This document shows positions 53,703 to 62,127 of a stretch of DNA of 64,000 bases, one piece after another (positions within the stretch are counted from its first letter, which is position 1; each line of letters starts with the position of its first letter). The stretch is taken from the NCBI RefSeq assembly GCF_017916295.1, contig NZ_JAFMSS010000008.1:242350-306349 (forward strand), read 5' to 3'. The DNA comes from Rubellimicrobium arenae. GTDB lineage: Bacteria > Pseudomonadota > Alphaproteobacteria > Rhodobacterales > Rhodobacteraceae. The translations under genes were made by a program, and so were the position numbers. Under the pieces are notes generated by a model. It saw only the letters and a list, made by a program, of their open reading frames with translations, did not search any database and was not told where the DNA came from.

Positions 53703-54205
53703 GCCAGCATCTCCTCGATCATCTCCGTCGCGGTCATCAGGCATTTCAGCCGAACGCCCCCTCGACCGATCGCACCATAATGCGCCTCGCGGTGGATGGT
53801 ATCCCGTCCGCGCCGGGCGCAGGCAAAATGCACGAGGCCTTCCTCGGCCTCTTCGCCCGCCGGCCCGGCATAGCCGGTGATCGCCACGGCGATGTCGGCG
53901 GGGGAGTGCTCCAGCGCACCTTCGGCCATGGCGCGGGCCACCGGCTCGGAGACCGCCGTGTGTTCCTCCAGCATCTCGGGCGACACGCCCAGCATCTGGG
54001 TCTTGGCGTCCTCGGTGTAGACCACGAAGCCCCGTTCGAAGGCGTGCGAGCAGCCCTCCACATCCGTGAGCAGCGAGGCCAGAAGCCCGCCCGTGCAGCT
54101 TTCGGCGGTGGCCAAGGCAAGATCGGCGTCACAGGCTTTCTGGAGGATGCGCGTGATGGCGTCCTCGAGCGGCTTGGGGATGTCGCTCGACAGGGTCTCG
54201 GTCAT
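53699..54205 (-). CDS. pncC: CinA C-terminal-type nicotinamide-nucleotide amidase
   Basis: 168 residues, the stand-alone CinA/PncC domain with ATAESCTGGLLASLLTDVEGCSHAFERGFVVYTEDAKTQMLGV as its core (cited in parts: ATAESCTGGLLASLLT) and AVAITGYAGPAG. PncC deamidates NMN to NaMN in pyridine-nucleotide recycling. Its stop overlaps the nadE GTG start (GTGA), so the amidase and the synthetase are coupled. The start at 54205 is MTETLSSD; the upstream region is not related. Confidence 0.92.
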   Translation of the reverse strand: MTETLSSDIPKPLEDAITRILQKACDADLALATAESCTGGLLASLLTDVEGCSHAFERGFVVYTEDAKTQMLGVSPEMLEEHTAVSEPVARAMAEGALEHSPADIAVAITGYAGPAGEEAEEGLVHFACARRGRDTIHREAHYGAIGRGGVRLKCLMTATEMIEEMLA

Positions 54206-54511
54206 TCTGATCTCATTCGGGTGGCTGTGGATCCAGGCGATGCAAACGGGGCAACGGCGTCGGCCCGGGCGGGTTCCGGGCCGACGGGCGGCAGCTGGCT
54301 CTCCGGCGTCGGACGGGGCGGCGCCCGGACGCGTTGCCAGGCGGTCCGCACCCCTCCGAGCCCCCGGTGGGCACGCCGTGAAAACCGGCAAAGGCCGGGA
54401 TATCCGGCGTGATCGACCGGCCAAGGGAAAGAAGATGGGGCGGGACTCTTGCCTGATCCACAGGAATCCTAACGTATTCCGCAGCATGACCCGGCCTGGA
54501 GGAGCAACAGG
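54206..54511. other. 306-bp divergent spacer between pncC and the DUF2934 gene
   Basis: The first 200 bp are GC-rich with no gene. The end carries GGAAT at 54463-54467 and ATTCC at 54476-54480, an imperfect dyad with an 8-bp centre, and GGAGGAGCAACAGG as ribosome site of the DUF2934 gene. The dyad lies where a promoter for that gene would be expected, so it may be an operator. Confidence 0.45.
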
Positions 54512-54892
54512 ATGACGAGCAAGAGCGACGAAGACATTCGCAGGCGCGCCTACGAGCTTTGGGAGAAGGAAGGCCGCCCGCACGGCCGGCACGAGGAGCA
54601 TTGGCGGCAAGCCCTGGAACACGGTGGCGACGGCGCGGACACGGGCCAGGCGCCCGACGCCATGCCCGAGGCGGTCTCTCCTGAGGCCACGCCCGCACCC
54701 GCCCGCAAGACCCGGAGCCGCTCGGCCAAGTCGGCTGGGCCCGCCGAGGAAGCCGCAGCGCCCGCGCCGTCCGAAGCGCCCGCGCCCGAGACCAAGAGGC
54801 GGGCCCGCCGCACCACGCCCGAGACCGGTGGCGAGGCCCCGATCCGCCCCGCCGCCCGGCCGCGCAAGCCGCGCAGCACTCCGGCCCAGTGA
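54512..54892 (+). CDS. DUF2934 protein with a low-complexity basic Ala/Pro tail
   Basis: 126 residues. The first about 35 residues (DEDIRRRAYELWEKEGRPHGRHEEHW) are the DUF2934 motif found in many Rhizobiales and Rhodobacterales; the rest is rich in Ala, Pro, Arg and Lys, with KTRSRSAKS and RRARRTTPE, a disordered basic tail of histone-H1-like composition. The tail suggests nucleic-acid binding, but no function is established. GGAGGAGCAACAGG before the ATG at 54512 is a good ribosome site. Confidence 0.75.
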   Translation: MTSKSDEDIRRRAYELWEKEGRPHGRHEEHWRQALEHGGDGADTGQAPDAMPEAVSPEATPAPARKTRSRSAKSAGPAEEAAAPAPSEAPAPETKRRARRTTPETGGEAPIRPAARPRKPRSTPAQ

Positions 54893-54923
54893 GGTGCGGC
54901 CCCGCCGAACCGGCACGGGACGG

Positions 54924-55262
54924 TCAGGGGGCGAAGAAGATCCGTTCCATCACTGTCCAGCTGTCATGGCCGGGCAGCGGGATCTGCATGGGATCGCACA
55001 AGGCATGCCATTCGACGTTGCGGGGGTCGGCCGCCAGGCGAGCCGTGTCGCCCTCGTGGTCCGTTCCAGCATATTCGTAGTAGGCGAACTCGTAGAGTTG
55101 CCCGTCCGGCATGACCTGGACGAAGATGTTGAAGTTCCGGATGTTGCAGGCGGCCAGCAGGTCGCGGATGCCCGGGCCGTCATGAAGGCGGCGGTAGTCG
55201 GCCAGGCAGTCCGGCCTGAGTCCCACAACCATGCCAAAGCGTAGAACCGTGTCTCCCGTCAT
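54924..55262 (-). CDS. L-rhamnose mutarotase (RhaM/RhaU-like)
   Basis: 112 residues. The family landmarks are RFGMVVGLRPDCLADYRRLH, NIRNFNIFVQ, YEFAYYEYAG and the ending MQIPLPG, WTVMERIFF, matching the DUF718 mutarotases that interconvert rhamnose anomers. Rhamnose kinase, isomerase or transporter genes are not adjacent; the ABC locus at 57.6 kb lies beyond two unrelated genes and has no rhamnose signature. The ATG at 55262 is the start matching homologues. Confidence 0.88.
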   Translation of the reverse strand: MTGDTVLRFGMVVGLRPDCLADYRRLHDGPGIRDLLAACNIRNFNIFVQVMPDGQLYEFAYYEYAGTDHEGDTARLAADPRNVEWHALCDPMQIPLPGHDSWTVMERIFFAP

Positions 55263-55359
55263 GCCCTGATGTTCCGTCCCGCAAGTGGCCAGGCTTCGTC
55301 CGACATTCGCCTGCGCGTCGCGGGCTGGCAACGGCTTCCTGCGCCGGCTACCCCGACGG

Positions 55360-56250
55360 TCAGGCGAGGTGATAGCCCTGCGGGAGGATCGGGGATGGCG
55401 CCTCGCGGCCCATGTGCGGCGCCAGGCTGATCTCGGCCGCGCGGCAGATCGCATCCAGCGGCAGCGCGTTGACGTTGTCGCCGAAGGGCTGGCTCAACTC
55501 CTCGGAAACCTCCGCGAGGCCGAGGAACACATACGCCGCGATGCCCACGAAGAGCGGCGTCAGCCATCCTGCAGGGCCGATCAGCGCAAGCGGAAGCAGC
55601 ACGCAGTACAGGTAGGTCGTCCGGTAGATCAGCAGCGAATAGACATAAGGCAGCGGCGTTCCCGCGATCCGTTCGCAGCCGGCCTGCTGGAGCGCGAAGC
55701 TCCCCAGCCGGGCGCTGAGCGTCCGCGCCCCGAAGCCGTCGATCGTCCCCCGCCCCAGCGCCTCGGCCATGAGCTCGCCCAGGCGGTCGAGCGCGGCATC
55801 GGGCGGATGCGGTGCGTCCAGGAAGAGGGCGATGTCACCGTCGGCCGCCAGCTGGCCAGCCCGGCGCCGCAAGCTGGCACGGTGGAGATGGATGAAGGTC
55901 AGCGCCAGTTCGAGCATCCTGAGGCGCAGGCCGTCGTCCGCCACGAAGATCCGGACCTCCCGCGCAAAGGCGCGCATGTCGGCCAGAAGTCCGCCCCAGA
56001 GCCGCCGCGCCTCCCACCACCGGTCATAGGCGGCGTTGTTGCGGAACCCAAGGAACAGCGACAGCGCGATGCCGAACACGGTGAAGGGCGTGGCGTCCAC
56101 CTGCGGCAGGCCACCATAGGCGTCCTCCACCCAGACCAGGGCGGCCGCGATGACGATCAGCGAGATCAGCGGCCGGGCGATGTGCGGCAACACCGACCCT
56201 CGCATCGCGAAGATGATGTCGAGCATGCGCGGCTTGTTTCGGATGATCAT
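55360..56250 (-). CDS. Bestrophin-family (UPF0187) membrane protein
   Basis: 296 residues. LFLGFRNNAAYDRWWEARRLWGGLLADMRAFARE (quoted in parts: FRNNAAYDRWWEARRLWGG) is the hallmark of bestrophins, which form pentameric anion or cation channels. Several membrane segments flank it: one at about 25-45, others near 210-250. The C-terminal part includes FGDNVNALPLDAICR, typical of the bacterial members. The ATG at 56250 is the start before MIIRNKPRML. It is 115 bp downstream of rarD, on the same strand. Confidence 0.9.
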   Translation of the reverse strand: MIIRNKPRMLDIIFAMRGSVLPHIARPLISLIVIAAALVWVEDAYGGLPQVDATPFTVFGIALSLFLGFRNNAAYDRWWEARRLWGGLLADMRAFAREVRIFVADDGLRLRMLELALTFIHLHRASLRRRAGQLAADGDIALFLDAPHPPDAALDRLGELMAEALGRGTIDGFGARTLSARLGSFALQQAGCERIAGTPLPYVYSLLIYRTTYLYCVLLPLALIGPAGWLTPLFVGIAAYVFLGLAEVSEELSQPFGDNVNALPLDAICRAAEISLAPHMGREAPSPILPQGYHLA

Positions 56251-56365
56251 GCAGGCGCTCCTTGCGGAAGGGGCGGGACAGGGAGGGTCAGGGGCGACAC
56301 CTCGTCCGGGGCGCCCCCGCGGCACGGGCAAGGCCCAAGCCGGACGGCGCACGATCCCGCATGGA

Positions 56366-57292
56366 TCAGCGGGCGTCCAGGGCCGCAGGCCCGGCCGCGC
56401 CGTTCCGCTCCCGCCGCGACTGCCGCAGCAGGGAGACGGTGTAGATGATCAGGCTGGCCCAGATCATGGGGAAGGCGATCATGCGCGCGCGTCCGAACTC
56501 CTCGCCAAACAGAAGGACGGCGGTCATGGCGATCATCGTCGGCGCGATGTACTGCAGGATGCCGATGGTGGACAGGCGGAGCAGCTTGGCCCCGTTCGCG
56601 TAAAGGATCAACGGAACCGCCGTGACCACCCCGCAGCCGAGCAGGAGCCATGTGCTGCCGGCATCGCCGGTCAGGAAATGGCTGCGCCCCGTCGCGCCGA
56701 GATAGCCCAGGTAGAGCAGCGCCGGCGCGAGAAGGAGGAGCACCTCGAGGAAGAAGCCCTGGTTCGGTCCGATCGGCAGCCATTTCTTCAGAAAGGCGTA
56801 GGCGCCCCAGGTCAGCGTGAGGCCCAGGGCCACGACTGGCAGGCGCCCCGTTTCCCAGGTCAGCACCGCCACCGCTGCCGCGGCCAGCCCGATGGCCACC
56901 CATTGCGCCGGGCTCAGTCGTTCGCGCAGGAGCATGGCCCCGAGAAAGATGCTGAACAGCGGGTTGATGTAGTAGCCCAGCGCCGCATCGAGCGCATGAC
57001 CGGCTCCGATGGCCCAGACATAGATCCCCCAGTTGACCGAGATGAGCGTGGCCGTCACCGCGGCCATGCCGAGCATCCGGGGCGACTGCATCGCGCGCCT
57101 GAGATCCGCCGTGCGGCCCGTGGCCCACAGCACCAGCCCGGCGATGGGGATCGACCAGATGACCCGGTGCGCGATGACCTCGGACGGGGGAATATGCGCC
57201 AGGGCCTTCATGTAGATCGGCAGGACGCCCCAGACGATGTAGACCGTCGTCGCCAGGATGAGGCCCTTGGGGCTGTCTTCGCTGCTGTTCAT
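56366..57292 (-). CDS. rarD: EamA-family transporter RarD
   Basis: 308 residues with about ten membrane segments in two EamA repeats. KGLILATTVYIVWGVLPIY, PPSEVIAHRVIWSIP and the second-half LGYYINPLFSIFLGAMLLRERLSPAQW (abbreviated LGYYINPLFS) match the RarD subgroup, a drug/metabolite-type exporter of unknown substrate, originally linked to chloramphenicol tolerance by name only. The start at 57292 is the ATG of the first segment. The spacer of 305 bp upstream separates it from the polyol cluster. Confidence 0.9.
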   Translation of the reverse strand: MNSSEDSPKGLILATTVYIVWGVLPIYMKALAHIPPSEVIAHRVIWSIPIAGLVLWATGRTADLRRAMQSPRMLGMAAVTATLISVNWGIYVWAIGAGHALDAALGYYINPLFSIFLGAMLLRERLSPAQWVAIGLAAAAVAVLTWETGRLPVVALGLTLTWGAYAFLKKWLPIGPNQGFFLEVLLLLAPALLYLGYLGATGRSHFLTGDAGSTWLLLGCGVVTAVPLILYANGAKLLRLSTIGILQYIAPTMIAMTAVLLFGEEFGRARMIAFPMIWASLIIYTVSLLRQSRRERNGAAGPAALDAR

Positions 57293-57597
57293 CGGGATCT
57301 CCCGTTCGCCACCGTCACGGTGGCCAGCCGGTATCGCAAGCCGCCGCAGGGCGCCATCCCAATCCGGGCGGCCGCGGCGCAGGGCGTTCGGGACCGGCGC
57401 TCCGGCTCATCCTGTGACGGGGCTGGCCCATCGGCTGTCCGGCCTTCCGTTCGGAGCGCATGGACGTCGGGACCGCGGCCGTCCGGCGTGGTCACGATCG
57501 GGACGGCTCTTCGTGCGAAGGGCCGCCGACGCCTCGGCGCCGGCGGCCCCATGCAGGACCAGGTCTTGGAAGGAGGCCGATGCCCCCTTCCAAAGCG
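57293..57597. other. 305-bp spacer between rarD and the SDR gene
   Basis: No recognisable gene. It contains two strong dyads: GGGCCGCCG/CGGCGGCCC at 57520-57549 and TTGGAAGG/CCTTCCAA at 57566-57593. The second sits just past the SDR stop and is listed separately. Confidence 0.5.
57566..57593 (-). terminator. Hairpin after the SDR gene (candidate terminator)
   Basis: TTGGAAGG/CCTTCCAA is an 8-bp perfect stem with a 12-base loop located 4 bp downstream of the SDR stop on the minus strand. There is no T tract, so the effect may be mRNA stabilisation instead. Confidence 0.4.
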
Positions 57598-58380
57598 TCA
57601 CCAGCAGCAGAAGCCGCCATCCACGAGCAGGTCTACGCCCGTGCAGTAGGAGGAGGCCTGGCTTGCCAGGAACACCGCCGGGCCGACCATCTCCTGCACG
57701 CTGGCCATGCGCTGCATCGGGGTCTGGCTTTCGAACTCGCGGGTCTGGTGGACCATCTCGGGGCGCGTGTTCATCGGCGTGGCCGTGTAGCCGGGGCTGA
57801 TCGAGTTCACGCGGATGTTGCGGTCCACCCACTCCATGGCCAGGCTCTTGGACATGTGGATCACGCCCGCCTTCGAGGCGTTGTAATGGGCCTGCATCAG
57901 GCCGCGGTTCACGATCACGCCCGACATCGAGGCGATGTTGATGATCGATCCGCCGCCGTTGCGGATCATGGCCCGCGCCTCCGCCTGGCAGGACAGGAAG
58001 ACGCCCTTCAGGTTGATGTCCATGAGCGTCTGGTACTGGTCGACGCCCATCTCCTCGGCCGGATTGGCGTTGGCGATGCCGGCGGCGTTCAGCGCGATTG
58101 ACAGCGGGCCCAGCTGGGACTCGGTCTCGGCGACGGCGCGGTTCATCGCCTCGGGGTCGGTCACGTCGGCGGCGAGGCCGATGGCGCGGCGGCCCGTCGC
58201 GGCGATCATGTCCAGGGTGGCCTGGACGCCGCCGTCGGTGCGCCGGTCCAGGCAGGCCACGTCCGCGCCCATCTGCGCAAAGCCCAGGGCGATGCATTGG
58301 CCGATGCCGCTGCCCGCGCCGGTGACGATGGCCACGCGGCCAGACAGGTCGAACATCCTCGGGGTGTCGAGGTCGATCAT
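57598..58380 (-). CDS. Short-chain dehydrogenase/reductase, polyol-type
   Basis: 260 residues. GAGSGIGQCIALGFAQMGADV is the Rossmann cofactor loop (TGxxxGxG), NAAG is at about residue 97, and the catalytic Ser-Tyr-Lys lies in IASMSGV and YNASKAG. The C-terminus GGFCCW resembles sugar-alcohol dehydrogenases that end in a CW pair. Oxidation of a polyol to a ketose is plausible; the substrate is not determined. It lies 25 bp after the ABC ATPase gene and is probably its last co-transcribed gene. Start codons ATG 58380 and GTG 58383 are both possible. Confidence 0.85.
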   Translation of the reverse strand: MIDLDTPRMFDLSGRVAIVTGAGSGIGQCIALGFAQMGADVACLDRRTDGGVQATLDMIAATGRRAIGLAADVTDPEAMNRAVAETESQLGPLSIALNAAGIANANPAEEMGVDQYQTLMDINLKGVFLSCQAEARAMIRNGGGSIINIASMSGVIVNRGLMQAHYNASKAGVIHMSKSLAMEWVDRNIRVNSISPGYTATPMNTRPEMVHQTREFESQTPMQRMASVQEMVGPAVFLASQASSYCTGVDLLVDGGFCCW

Positions 58381-58405
58381 CACGAAAGGTCCTGTGTTGG
58401 GGGGA

Positions 58406-59896
58406 TCAGCTTGTCGCGAGTTCCATGACCCGGACGTCGGTGGCCTCGGAGCGATCGAGGATGCCCGCCTGGTTGCCGTGGGACAGCACGAGGATGCGGT
58501 TCGAGACGCCCAGCACCTCCTCGAGGTCCGAGCTCACGACGATCACGGCGACCCCCGAGGCGGCAAGCTCGACGATGATGTCGTAGATCGAGGAGCGGGC
58601 CCCCACGTCGATGCCGCGCGTCGGCTCGTCGAGCACCACGACCCGTGGGTTCCGGGCCAGCCACTTGGCGATGACGACCTTCTGCTGGTTGCCCCCCGAA
58701 AGCGCCGAAGCCGGCTGCTCGGCGCGCCCCTTGACGCCAAAGCGGCGGATCGAGGCGTCGGCGAAGGAAGCGAGGCCGCGGCCGGTGATCCAGCCCTTCG
58801 CCGCCACCCGGTCGGTGTTGGCGTAGCCCAGGTTCTCGCCGATGCTGTGCTCGACGATCAGGCCTTGGAGCTTGCGGTCTTCGGGGACCATCACGATCCC
58901 CCGGCTGATGGCGTCGGCCGGCGAGCGGAGCGCGAGCGGCTGCCCCCCGAGGCGGACCTCGCCGGAGGCGATCGGATCGGCGCCGGTGATCGCGCGGACG
59001 AGTTCGGTGCGCCCCGCGCCCATCAGGCCGGCGATGCCGAGGATCTCCCCTTCGCGGACGTCGAAGCTCACGTTCCGGAAGGCGCCGTTCGCTCCGGTCA
59101 GGTTGCGCACCGACAGCATGACGCCGCCCTTCGGAGCGGGGATCGTCGGGAACATCCGCTCGAGGCTGCGGCCCACCATGGCCTCGACGACCTGCCGCAC
59201 GGGCACGTCGCCACGGTCGAACTCGGCCACCTTCTGGCCGTCGCGCAGGACCACGATCCGGTTGGCGATGCGCCGGATCTCCTCGAGTCGGTGCGAGATG
59301 TAGATGATGCCGACGCCTTCGGACCGCAGCTTGTCGATCTGGGCGAACAGGAGGTCGGTCTCGGCCCCGCCCAGCGAGGCCGTGGGCTCGTCGAGGATCA
59401 GCACGCGGGCCTTGAGGGCCAGCGCCTTGGCGATCTCCACGAGCTGCTGCTGGGCGGTCGAGAGGCCCTCGACCTGCCGGGTGGCGGGAATCATCAGGCC
59501 CAGGCGCTGGAGCTGCTCCTCGGCCCGGCGCACCATGGCAGCCCGGTCGATCTTGCCACCCTTCATGGGCCAGCGGCCGACGAAGACGTTCTCCGCAATG
59601 GTCAGGTGCGGCAGGAGCTTCAGCTCCTGGTGGATGAGCGCCACGCCCGTGTCGATGGCCTGACGCGGGCTGGCGGGCGCATAGGGTTGCCCGTCGAGGG
59701 TCATGGCGCCGGTCGAAGGCTCCCGCGAGCCGGCGATGATGCCGGACAGCGTGGATTTGCCGGCGCCATTCTCCCCAAGGAGTGCGATGACCTCGCCCGC
59801 CCGGATGTCCAGATCGACGCCTTGCAGGACTGTGATGGTTCCGTAGGTCTTGCCGATGCCGCGAAGCGACAGGATCACCGGGTTGGTCGAGGTCAT
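58406..59896 (-). CDS. Sugar-type ABC transporter ATP-binding protein (RbsA/MglA-like)
   Basis: 496 residues, two fused ABC domains. The first has Walker A GENGAGKSTLSG and LILDEPTASLG with the signature LSTAQQQLVEI; the second has the degenerate GLMGAGRTELVRAITG and LSGGNQQKVVIAKW, VVLDEPTRGID. This is the ribose/galactose-type (CUT2) arrangement working with one permease and one periplasmic binding protein, both encoded upstream on the same strand. The start at 59896 lies 18 bp after the binding-protein stop. Confidence 0.94.
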   Translation of the reverse strand: MTSTNPVILSLRGIGKTYGTITVLQGVDLDIRAGEVIALLGENGAGKSTLSGIIAGSREPSTGAMTLDGQPYAPASPRQAIDTGVALIHQELKLLPHLTIAENVFVGRWPMKGGKIDRAAMVRRAEEQLQRLGLMIPATRQVEGLSTAQQQLVEIAKALALKARVLILDEPTASLGGAETDLLFAQIDKLRSEGVGIIYISHRLEEIRRIANRIVVLRDGQKVAEFDRGDVPVRQVVEAMVGRSLERMFPTIPAPKGGVMLSVRNLTGANGAFRNVSFDVREGEILGIAGLMGAGRTELVRAITGADPIASGEVRLGGQPLALRSPADAISRGIVMVPEDRKLQGLIVEHSIGENLGYANTDRVAAKGWITGRGLASFADASIRRFGVKGRAEQPASALSGGNQQKVVIAKWLARNPRVVVLDEPTRGIDVGARSSIYDIIVELAASGVAVIVVSSDLEEVLGVSNRILVLSHGNQAGILDRSEATDVRVMELATS

Positions 59897-59914
59897 CTCG
59901 GGCGCGCTCCTGGC

Positions 59915-60841
59915 TTAGGGATGGTTCTCGATGAAGGGCTCGACGTTGTCCTTCGTCGTCAGCGTGGCGGCCTGCAGCTGTTCGGCCGGGACCTCCTGGC
60001 CGCCCACGATCGAGATCGCGCTGTCCACGGCCAGACGGCCCATCAGCTGGGTCTGCTGCGTCGCAGTCACGTCGAAGACGCCATCCCGCAGGGCTTCAAG
60101 CGCGGCGGTGTCGCCGTCGAAGCCGGCCACGTGGATCTCCTGCGGGAGGTCCGCCACTTGGACCGCCTGGGCCGCGCCGAGCGCGAGGGCGTCGGCCTGG
60201 GCGAAGATCATCGTGACGTCCGGGTTGGCCTGCAGGAGGTTCTGGGTGATCTGGAAGCCTTCATCCTGCGACCACATGTTGCTCCACTGCTCGGCCACGA
60301 CGCTGACGCCGGGATTCTCGGCCAGCGCCTTGGAGCAGCCCTCGGAGCGGTCCACCTCGGGCGTGGTGCCTTTCTGGCCGTGGACGATGATCATCTGGCC
60401 TTCGCCGCCCGCCAGGCCGATCAGATGCTTGCACACCTCGTAGGCCGAGGTGACGCTGTCGGTGGCGATGAAGGTCTTGCCGGGCGCGCCTTCGGGGTTG
60501 CGGTCGACGGTGATCACCGGGACGCCGGCCTCGTTGGCCATCTCCACCGGCACGGTGGCCGCCGCGGCGCCGGCCGGGATGTAGATCAGGGCGTCGATGT
60601 CCTGGGTCAGGAGATCCTGGATCTGGTTGACCTGGGTCGGGCCGTCGCCGCGGGCGTCGACGGTGATGACCTCGATCCCCTTCTCGCCGGCGTAGGCTTC
60701 GACCGACTGCTTGATCTGGTTGAAGAAGTTCGCCTGCAGGTTGGCCACGGCGAGACCGATGCGGTCCACCTCCTGGGCGCCGGCGGCACCGGCGGTCAGC
60801 GCAAGTGCGGCGACGGCCGACATAAGCTTGGTCTTGAACAT
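59915..60841 (-). CDS. Sugar ABC transporter substrate-binding protein (RbsB-like)
   Basis: 308 residues with a signal peptide ending AGA-QEV. The mature protein begins IGLAVANLQANFFNQI and has DALIYIPAGAAAATVPV, then PVITVDRNPEG, the type I periplasmic fold of the ribose-binding group. It captures a sugar or polyol. The ligand cannot be derived by reading. The start at 60841 precedes a normal signal peptide; it is between the permease (83 bp) and the ATPase (18 bp). Confidence 0.93.
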   Translation of the reverse strand: MFKTKLMSAVAALALTAGAAGAQEVDRIGLAVANLQANFFNQIKQSVEAYAGEKGIEVITVDARGDGPTQVNQIQDLLTQDIDALIYIPAGAAAATVPVEMANEAGVPVITVDRNPEGAPGKTFIATDSVTSAYEVCKHLIGLAGGEGQMIIVHGQKGTTPEVDRSEGCSKALAENPGVSVVAEQWSNMWSQDEGFQITQNLLQANPDVTMIFAQADALALGAAQAVQVADLPQEIHVAGFDGDTAALEALRDGVFDVTATQQTQLMGRLAVDSAISIVGGQEVPAEQLQAATLTTKDNVEPFIENHP

Positions 60842-60924
60842 CCCTTACTCCTCCGTTGGGACCGGGTCATCCCGGATTTCTTGCCGGCGTGGTGCCGGCT
60901 TGCCTCGGCCGCGGGGCGACCGGT

Positions 60925-61902
60925 TCACTTCCTGTTGCGGTAGGTTTCCGCCGCGACAGCGATGGCGATGACGATGCCGATGACGATCTGCTGCACGAAG
61001 GGCGACACGTTGAGCAGGTTGAGCCCGTTGCGCAGCACGCCGATGATGAGCACGCCGATCAGCGTGCCGGGGATGCCGCCGCTGCCGCCCGTCAGGCTGG
61101 TGCCGCCGATGACGACCGCCGCGATGGTGTCGAGCTCATAGCCGAGGCCCGAGCTGGGCTGCACCGAGTCGAGGCGCGAGGCGAGCACGATCCCGGCCAG
61201 GCCCGCGCAGACGGCGCTGGCGGCGTAGACGGCGATGGTGACGAGGCGGACGTCGATGCCCGCGAGGCGGGCCACCTCGTTGCTGCCGCCCACGGCGTAC
61301 AGCATGCGGCCGGCCGAGCGGTAGCGCAGGAACAGGTAGGCGGCCAGGAACACCAGAATGGCCAGGGCCACCGTGACGGTCAGGAACCCGCCGTGCCGGA
61401 TGCTGGCGAGGTCGTTGAACCAGTCGGGAAAGCCCACGATCTGCTGGCCGTCGGTGATCATGTTCGCCAGGCCGCGCGCCACCGACATCATGGCCAGGGT
61501 CGCGATGAAGGCGGGGACCCTGAACGTGGTGATCAGGAAGCCGGACACCACGCCCGTTCCCGCCGACGCCACAAGGGCCACCAGGATGGCCGCGGCCATC
61601 GGCAGGCCAAGCTCGTTGGCGAGGTAGCCCATGACCATCATGGCCAGGGCCAGCACCGAGCCCACGGCCAGGTCGATGCCGCCGATCAGGATGACGAAGG
61701 TCATGCCGACGGCCATGATGCCCAGCACGGTGACCTGGTCGAGGATGTTGAGGAAGTTGCGCGTCGACAGGAACCGGTCGGACGTGAAGCTCAGGAACAG
61801 GCAGAGCAGGATCAGGCCGATCAGCGGCCCCGTGGCGCCCTTCAGGGAGAAAAGGCGCGGGATACCGGCCGCACCGCGTCGAGCGGATGCTACGTCTTCC
61901 AT
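60925..61902 (-). CDS. Sugar-type ABC transporter permease (RbsC-like)
   Basis: 325 residues with about nine to ten hydrophobic segments. LDQVTVLGIMAVGMTFVILIGGIDLAVGS is the conserved RbsC region (listed as GMTFVILIGGIDLAVGS), with the EAA-like loop VGGSNEVARLAGI. It makes the membrane channel with the ATPase and binding protein downstream. GGAGGAGGGGAAATCC before the ATG at 61902 sets the start; a longer frame to 61998 would run through the promoter dyads. It is the first gene of the minus-strand transcript, divergent from the SorC-type regulator. Confidence 0.93.
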   Translation of the reverse strand: MEDVASARRGAAGIPRLFSLKGATGPLIGLILLCLFLSFTSDRFLSTRNFLNILDQVTVLGIMAVGMTFVILIGGIDLAVGSVLALAMMVMGYLANELGLPMAAAILVALVASAGTGVVSGFLITTFRVPAFIATLAMMSVARGLANMITDGQQIVGFPDWFNDLASIRHGGFLTVTVALAILVFLAAYLFLRYRSAGRMLYAVGGSNEVARLAGIDVRLVTIAVYAASAVCAGLAGIVLASRLDSVQPSSGLGYELDTIAAVVIGGTSLTGGSGGIPGTLIGVLIIGVLRNGLNLLNVSPFVQQIVIGIVIAIAVAAETYRNRK

Positions 61903-61939
61903 GGATTTCCCCTCCTCCCGAGAAGCTGCGCACGGAGCC

Positions 61940-61953
61940 TGCATTTTTATGCA
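61940..61953. promoter_or_regulatory. Dyad TGCAT-TTTT-ATGCA (candidate operator)
   Basis: Two perfect 5-bp arms in the AT-rich divergent spacer, 38 bp before the permease start. SorC-type regulators bind such dyads in divergent promoters; binding here is inference. Confidence 0.4.
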
Positions 61954-61978
61954 ACCCTGTGTGTTTATTTCAGTGCCG

Positions 61979-61991
61979 CCGTTTCGAACGG
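61979..61991. promoter_or_regulatory. Dyad CCGTT-TCG-AACGG (candidate operator)
   Basis: Perfect 5-bp arms with a 3-bp centre, 25 bp from the first dyad and 136 bp before the regulator start, in the divergent promoter region. Confidence 0.4.
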
Positions 61992-62127
61992 TTGTCAAGC
62001 ATGGATGAAGTTACTAGGACTGCTTCGTGAATAAAATTCCGGGGCCGCATAGGCAGTCAGGAATGGGCATCCGCCGGGCTGGACGACCATGCTTCCGGAC
62101 GGGACCGAGCGGGAGGGAGGAGTCTCG

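Noticed and set aside
57598..61902. The ABC locus as a rhamnose importer because of the mutarotase at 54.9 kb
   Set aside because: Two unrelated genes lie between them, the system has a single permease rather than the RhaPQ pair, and no rhamnose isomerase or kinase is seen.
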